A DNA stretch of 64,000 nt, taken from NCBI RefSeq assembly GCF_013282095.1, contig NZ_BLTJ01000011.1:1-64000 (forward strand), read 5' to 3'. This document shows positions 60,289-64,000 of the stretch, one piece after another (the stretch's first letter is position 1; every line of letters begins with the position of its first letter). The notes under the pieces were generated by a model, which saw nothing but the letters and a program-made list of their open reading frames with translations, did not search any database and was not told the origin of the DNA. Source of the DNA: Enterocloster alcoholdehydrogenati. Its GTDB lineage: Bacteria; Bacillota; Clostridia; Lachnospirales; Lachnospiraceae. The position numbers were made by a program, and so were the translations under genes.

Positions 60289-60775
60289 GTATCTGAAACT
60301 GCGGGACCATGGTTATTTGATGGAGGCGGCAGCCTGTACAAAGGTGCTGGAAGATCTGCGCCGCATAGAAGCAAAATATGCCCGGACGGTGGAGAAAGAA
60401 GGCGCTGTCCGGCAGGCTGAATTTGAGAAAGTGATGCAATACCACAGCGAGCGGGAACTCCAGGATGACTTCGGATGGGGTTTCATCACCGAGGCTCAAT
60501 ACGACCGGTACCGGCTTCTTTTTCAGCAGGGGCAGGCTGCCATGGAGCAGCTGCCGCCGACAAAGAGCGAACTGGCTCTGCGCCTGGTGCGCCGCATCAT
60601 GGCGGATATTGACGCAGATCGCCGGGAGTGGGAGTTTTCTGCACTCTCCCCGGAAGATCAGCAAGCGGAACGGGCACGGGCCGAGCAGTCGCAGAAAGAG
60701 TGGAAGCGAAAAATCGCGGAGCTGAAACGGAAGCGCGGTATCATCGAGGCCAGCGAGGACATGGAGGAAGGGTGA
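60281..60775 (+). CDS. Coiled-coil unknown protein
   Basis: 164 residues, highly charged, mostly helical (RDHGYLMEAAACTKVLEDLRRIEAKYAR; QAERARAEQSQKEWKRKIAEL). ATG 60281 follows CGGAGGTG and overlaps the end of the preceding gene by eight bases. No family recognised. Confidence 0.5.
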   Translation: MSRYLKLRDHGYLMEAAACTKVLEDLRRIEAKYARTVEKEGAVRQAEFEKVMQYHSERELQDDFGWGFITEAQYDRYRLLFQQGQAAMEQLPPTKSELALRLVRRIMADIDADRREWEFSALSPEDQQAERARAEQSQKEWKRKIAELKRKRGIIEASEDMEEG

Positions 60776-60812
60776 TCACCATTTCGCGTACAGTCTATCA
60801 AGGAGGATATGG

Positions 60813-60974
60813 ATGATGGAAATCTTCAAAAGCCAAAAGCCTGCAGTTTGCGGTACTGCCAAGCGGCCCATCCACCGTTGGCTGCTGCCGCCTAAAAAGC
60901 AGCAGGCATATCGCTTTTATTCCACCGCTCATTTTCATGTTTACGAGCGGTGCCGTCATTTTCGACGCGGATAA
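60813..60974 (+). CDS. Small basic protein, 53 residues
   Basis: Reads from ATG 60813 (or 60816) after AAGGAGG. Sequence pattern IFKSQKPAVCGTAKRPIHRW and HFHVYERCRHFRRG, rich in His and Arg. The ribosome site is good; codon use fits the neighbours. Unknown. Confidence 0.45.
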   Translation: MMEIFKSQKPAVCGTAKRPIHRWLLPPKKQQAYRFYSTAHFHVYERCRHFRRG

Positions 60975-61038
60975 TAAAGGCACATTTATTGATGAATCAA
61001 GGGGACTTGCTTTTTCCCCATCAAGGGAGGAATGGACT

Positions 61039-61908
61039 ATGATTTATAAGAAACCGGGTGAGAAATTCTCACATGAGAACATCACCTACACAGTAGGCAG
61101 CCGCGTCCTCGCCAATGAAGCGAGTGAGTACAGCGGGCTCTTCGGGCGCATCCTTGAAATTCGCACGGATGATGACCGGGAAACTGAAAATGATACGCCG
61201 GACATCTATTGTAAATTTGACCCGCCGTACCTTTCCGCTGCCCGCCGCGCACTGGAGCAGACTTTTTCTGAGCTCTATGGTGCGCCAAAGCGTGTGGAGG
61301 ATTTAGGGCTGGAACTGGTCATCATGGCGCCTGAAATGTTGACGCCTCTGGCCGTTCCCGAGCAGGCGTATCCCCAAGGTACGCTTTATGTCGTCGTCTC
61401 GCACTGGGCCACTGACGGGGAATTTGGCTCTTATGAGGCTCCGTTCACTAATTTAATGGATGCCCAGCGGCAATTTCATGACGATCTGAAAAACGAACTG
61501 GAGAGCGGCTGCGTTGAGAAATGGCGTGAAAAGAGTCAGTTTGCAGAGGAAGAAACCGCAGAAAGCTATGAGTGCTATCTGGATGGGGAATACTGCGAAA
61601 ACCACTTTTACCTCTCCATTGAAAAACGGCCTCTGCCGCTGGCTCCTGAATTTATACGCACCGTGGCGGCAGTCTATGAAGATGAGTGCGCACGGGAGGA
61701 TTTTCTTGATAAAGCTCAAGCTTTGCCGGAGTATCTGGCTCTGACAGAAGATCAGAAAAAACAACTGCTGCACAATGCGGACATCAAAGGGCGCATCAGC
61801 CACTACCTGGATCTCTGCGATACCTATTGGGAGTGTTACTGGGATGCAGTATCCAAGGCCGCACAGGATATTTTACAGGATGATCAGCAGGCATCCCCAC
61901 AAAAGTAA
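61039..61908 (+). CDS. Unknown ICE protein
   Basis: 289 residues from ATG 61039 after AAGGGAGG. N-terminal SHENITYTVGSRVLANEASEYSGLFGRILEI is a beta-barrel-like domain; the rest is helical and acidic with GTLYVVVSHWATDGEFGSYE. No enzyme motif. One of the accessory genes shared by such elements. Confidence 0.5.
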   Translation: MIYKKPGEKFSHENITYTVGSRVLANEASEYSGLFGRILEIRTDDDRETENDTPDIYCKFDPPYLSAARRALEQTFSELYGAPKRVEDLGLELVIMAPEMLTPLAVPEQAYPQGTLYVVVSHWATDGEFGSYEAPFTNLMDAQRQFHDDLKNELESGCVEKWREKSQFAEEETAESYECYLDGEYCENHFYLSIEKRPLPLAPEFIRTVAAVYEDECAREDFLDKAQALPEYLALTEDQKKQLLHNADIKGRISHYLDLCDTYWECYWDAVSKAAQDILQDDQQASPQK

Positions 61909-61934
61909 TTTCTATTGTGAAATGGAGGAAAACT

Positions 61935-62483
61935 ATGGACGAAAAAGAATTACGCAAGGCACTTGAAATTCATTTGGATACCCTTCGGAGAAATCTGGAA
62001 GTCGTATCGCTGGAAGTGCTGAAAACAAAGTACCAAAAACCTTATGAAGAACTGCGGGGGCAAATCTGCAAAGCGGCCACCGAATACACCCGCCATGTAG
62101 CTCTATGTGATATTCGTATCCGGCGCAGCCTGTTTGACGAGGCCAAAACCTACATTGATGCAGCAATTCAGCAAACACAGTGCCTGAAAAAGATTTCCGA
62201 GGCTGCTTTTCAACGGCAGGATATGGACGAAATTGCAGCCCTGGCCCATACCTTACGAGAGGAAATTGAAAAATCTCTTCACTATTTCTATCTCGATCAC
62301 ATGTGCCTGCTCGTTACCCGCGAGTGCATCGACGATCCCAATAAGGTCCCGGAGATTTACAACAAGGCAACTTCTTGTGTTTGGCGCGATGGTGCGTGGC
62401 TGTTAATGGAAGATACCGAAACGGCCATTTTACTTTCCGCTCCCATCATCAACGAGCTGCCTCCTGCAGAAGCTGCCGCATAG
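61935..62483 (+). CDS. Unknown helical ICE protein
   Basis: 182 residues from ATG 61935 (GGAGG upstream). Long helices (LRKALEIHLDTLRRNLEVVSLEVLKT), then a domain with CLLVTRECIDDPNKVPEIYN. No family recognised. Confidence 0.5.
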   Translation: MDEKELRKALEIHLDTLRRNLEVVSLEVLKTKYQKPYEELRGQICKAATEYTRHVALCDIRIRRSLFDEAKTYIDAAIQQTQCLKKISEAAFQRQDMDEIAALAHTLREEIEKSLHYFYLDHMCLLVTRECIDDPNKVPEIYNKATSCVWRDGAWLLMEDTETAILLSAPIINELPPAEAAA

Positions 62484-62548
62484 ATGATACAGCACTCCCT
62501 CAAAGACGATTGGTTCCCGTGGCCTTCTTCAATTAAGCATCCTACTCG

Positions 62549-62587
62549 TTGCATTTGCACATGATATGTAGTATAATTGTAGTGCAA
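62549..62587 (+). promoter_or_regulatory. Promoter and operator of the relB-doc pair
   Basis: TTGCAT (62549-62554), 17-base spacer, TATAAT (62572-62577). Inverted repeat TTGCAC (62555-62560) / GTGCAA (62582-62587) brackets the -10 box, as expected for antitoxin autoregulation. Confidence 0.75.
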
Positions 62588-62600
62588 GGAGGTCGATTAT

Positions 62601-62852
62601 ATGGATACCAATATGACATTTAGAATAGATAGTCAGGTCAAAGCGCAAATGGCCGCCATCTGCGAGCAGCTGGGCATATCCACATCCACCGCATTCAACA
62701 TTTTTGCAAATGCCTTTGTCCGCAATAATGGAATGCCGTTTCCCTTAACTCTTAACACACCATCTGCAGAAATTTCAAGGGAGCAGATGTTGGCGGATAC
62801 CGATGCGGTTTTAAGTTCTTTCGCTGACGACTATAAGAGGATGGCGGAATGA
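62601..62852 (+). CDS. RelB/DinJ-family antitoxin
   Basis: 83 residues. N-terminal ribbon-helix-helix MTFRIDSQVKAQMAAICEQL...STSTAFNIFANAFV, typical of RelB/DinJ; the acidic C-terminal half (EISREQMLADTDAVLSSFAD) should wrap the toxin. AAGGAGG precedes the ATG. Its stop overlaps the toxin start (ATGA). Confidence 0.85.
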   Translation: MDTNMTFRIDSQVKAQMAAICEQLGISTSTAFNIFANAFVRNNGMPFPLTLNTPSAEISREQMLADTDAVLSSFADDYKRMAE

Positions 62853-63238
62853 TTTGGGTGACGGTTGAAGATGTTATCGCCGTCCATAGCAGGATCATCA
62901 AAGCTTCAGGTGGGTTGGACGGTATTCGGGACCGAAATAGTCTGGAAGCCGCAGTCAATGCTCCGTTGCAAACCTTTGCCGGTTTTGATCTTTTTGAAAC
63001 GGACCTTGCGAAAATAGCCAGAATAGGGTTTGGACTGGCCTCCAATCATGCCTTTCTTGATGGTAACAAACGGATTGGCGCAATGATGACGCAGTTGCTG
63101 CTGAAATGGAACGGCTATGTTCTTGAACTGAAGCCCGGCGAACTTGCGGATATGTTTATCTCTATTGCAAATGGCAGTGCGGGAGAACACGAGCTGCAAG
63201 CATGGATCATTCAGCACCTAAAAGATTTTTCTGATTGA
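62849..63238 (+). CDS. Doc/Fic-family toxin
   Basis: 129 residues. Fic motif HAFLDGNKRIG at residues 67-77 and the N-terminal GGLDGIRDRNSLEAAV segment are those of death-on-curing toxins. Doc phosphorylates elongation factor Tu in the characterised case. Here it follows a RelB/DinJ antitoxin rather than the usual Phd. Complete and coupled by a four-base overlap. Confidence 0.88.
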   Translation: MIWVTVEDVIAVHSRIIKASGGLDGIRDRNSLEAAVNAPLQTFAGFDLFETDLAKIARIGFGLASNHAFLDGNKRIGAMMTQLLLKWNGYVLELKPGELADMFISIANGSAGEHELQAWIIQHLKDFSD

Positions 63239-63348
63239 TCTGCCAGTATTGTATCATTGATACTTTCAATGTTGCTCCACAGAAATAAAACTCTACACTT
63301 TTTCTTATTTGACAAATGCCTTGCTATTTGGCAAGGGACACTATCACA

Positions 63349-63397
63349 AAGGGATCGACAAACAGCGTATTTGCTGTTTGCCGGTCCCTTGTTTTTT
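63349..63397 (+). terminator. Terminator between promoter-like region and the next gene
   Basis: AAGGGA...CAAACAGC pairs with GCTGTTTG...TCCCTT (63349-63390), followed by GTTTTTTAGG. A TTGACA at 63309 and a CCTTGC/GCAAGG hairpin (63319 on) lie upstream. Confidence 0.75.
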
Positions 63398-63411
63398 AGG
63401 AGGATTTTTTG

Positions 63412-63849
63412 ATGAAACTAAAACATCCCACGCATGATCCGAAACCCATGGACGCCCTCTCCTACTACCTGCAAGTGCAGCGGGAGTATGCCCTCGCTCG
63501 TGAAGGGTATCTCAGGATTGATGAAGCCGATGATACTTACAATGACTTAAACCGCAAAATAATTGATGCCTACCGTGAACGCTATGGTACCGCCTATTTA
63601 GGCCGTATCAACTACAGTGGGAACCAGAGACAGCGGATTGCTGATGGTACTGAAAGCGTCTTTGAAGCCTATACCGGGCAGCCGCTCTATAACTTTTGCT
63701 GTGATTTCTGTGTATCAGCTCCAGACCGTACACTGGAAGAATTGATTCGGCACTGGAATAATGCGGATATTCCCTTATCTGAAAAGAAAGTTGATACCAT
63801 CATGGAGCGTATTCAGGCATTATGCGGCCAGACTTTCATCTGGTATTAA
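63412..63849 (+). CDS. Unknown ICE protein
   Basis: 145 residues from ATG 63412 (AGGAGG upstream; GTG/ATG at 63409 alternative). Contains ALSYYLQVQREYALAREGYLRI and YNFCCDFCVSAPDRTLEELIRHW. No family recognised. Confidence 0.5.
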   Translation: MKLKHPTHDPKPMDALSYYLQVQREYALAREGYLRIDEADDTYNDLNRKIIDAYRERYGTAYLGRINYSGNQRQRIADGTESVFEAYTGQPLYNFCCDFCVSAPDRTLEELIRHWNNADIPLSEKKVDTIMERIQALCGQTFIWY

Positions 63850-63867
63850 CAGAAAGGGCGGTAACCG

Positions 63868-64000
63868 ATGAACTATATCGTCTATGGGAAGAAAATTGGA
63901 GACCGCTGTTATGGCGCTATAAATTTGCATGAAGGGAAAGTTGGAGTCGGCCTGGTTTATGCTATGCTGATCCCAGATTGTGACCGCGCCAAGATGTATG
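63868..64000 (+). CDS. Unknown protein, truncated by the window edge
   Basis: Starts at ATG 63868 and runs off the right edge; 44 codons visible (MNYIVYGKKIGDRCYG..., VGVGLVYAMLIPDCDRAK). The frame is open to the end. AAAGGGCGG upstream is a weak ribosome site. Unknown. Confidence 0.45.
   Translation, partial: MNYIVYGKKIGDRCYGAINLHEGKVGVGLVYAMLIPDCDRAKMY

Noticed and set aside
1-64000. CRISPR arrays, rRNA, tRNA genes and intact insertion sequences
   Set aside because: No regularly spaced repeat array, no rRNA-like conserved blocks, no tRNA-like cloverleaf and no transposase with terminal repeats could be found by eye. A covariance-model and IS search would be decisive.

Overview
The window looks like mobile DNA from a gut-type Clostridia (Lachnospiraceae or Oscillospiraceae-like). 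It joins two blocks of different base composition. Positions 1 to about 19.6 kb are clearly AT-rich and coded almost entirely on the minus strand. From about 20.4 kb to the right edge the DNA is GC-richer and coded almost entirely on the plus strand. No rRNA, tRNA, CRISPR array or intact insertion sequence was seen.

Region 1 (0.6-15.5 kb, minus strand) is a complete DNA phosphorothioation and restriction island. Reading in the direction of transcription it runs: a small XRE-type regulator, dptF, dptG, dptH (restriction), then dndB, dndC, dndD, dndE and a cysteine desulfurase (dndA) last (modification). A strong promoter precedes the regulator. A second promoter lies in the short dptH-dndB gap, and its -10 box is inside a near-perfect palindrome. 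The DndC/D/E/A proteins should replace a backbone oxygen by sulfur, DptF/G/H should attack unmodified DNA, and DndB is the likely autoregulator.

Region 2 (15.6-19.6 kb, minus strand) is a decaying plasmid/ICE replication-partition module. ParA and two small excisionase-like proteins are intact. ParB has a one-base frameshift, RepA has a frameshift and a stop codon, and a small membrane protein has an in-frame stop. It ends beside TTGTTGTCAAA repeats and a free-standing methionyl-tRNA synthetase C-terminal (tRNA-binding) domain at 19.8-20.4 kb, which is probably an element boundary.

Region 3 (20.4 kb to the end, plus strand) is most of a large integrative conjugative element. It encodes a type IV secretion system: TrbL/VirB6-like, VirB2-like, a PrgI-VirB4 fusion, a C39-type peptidase and VirD4. 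It also encodes what appears to be a whole Tad/Flp pilus set: prepilin peptidase, CpaB, CpaE/TadZ, CpaF/TadA, TadB, TadC and three small proteins with a shared prepilin-like N-terminus. After about 47.8 kb come accessory genes: two sigma-like factors, an OB-fold SSB-like protein, a DUF932 protein, a YkgJ-type cysteine-cluster protein, an adenine-specific methyltransferase, many small unknown proteins, and a RelB/DinJ-Doc toxin-antitoxin pair. No relaxase or integrase lies inside the window.

The most interesting regulatory signals are these. A pair of ATTGGC boxes exactly 22 bp apart sits upstream of three separate transcription starts in region 3 (20.42, 22.35 and 36.54 kb). Terminator-type hairpins lie between promoters and genes throughout the element. 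A compact structured RNA candidate with its own promoter and terminator lies at about 51.33-51.49 kb. Several conjugation genes carry start-codon or frameshift lesions (29.4, 31.7 and 32.86 kb), so the element may be losing function, or the sequence may contain errors at those points.
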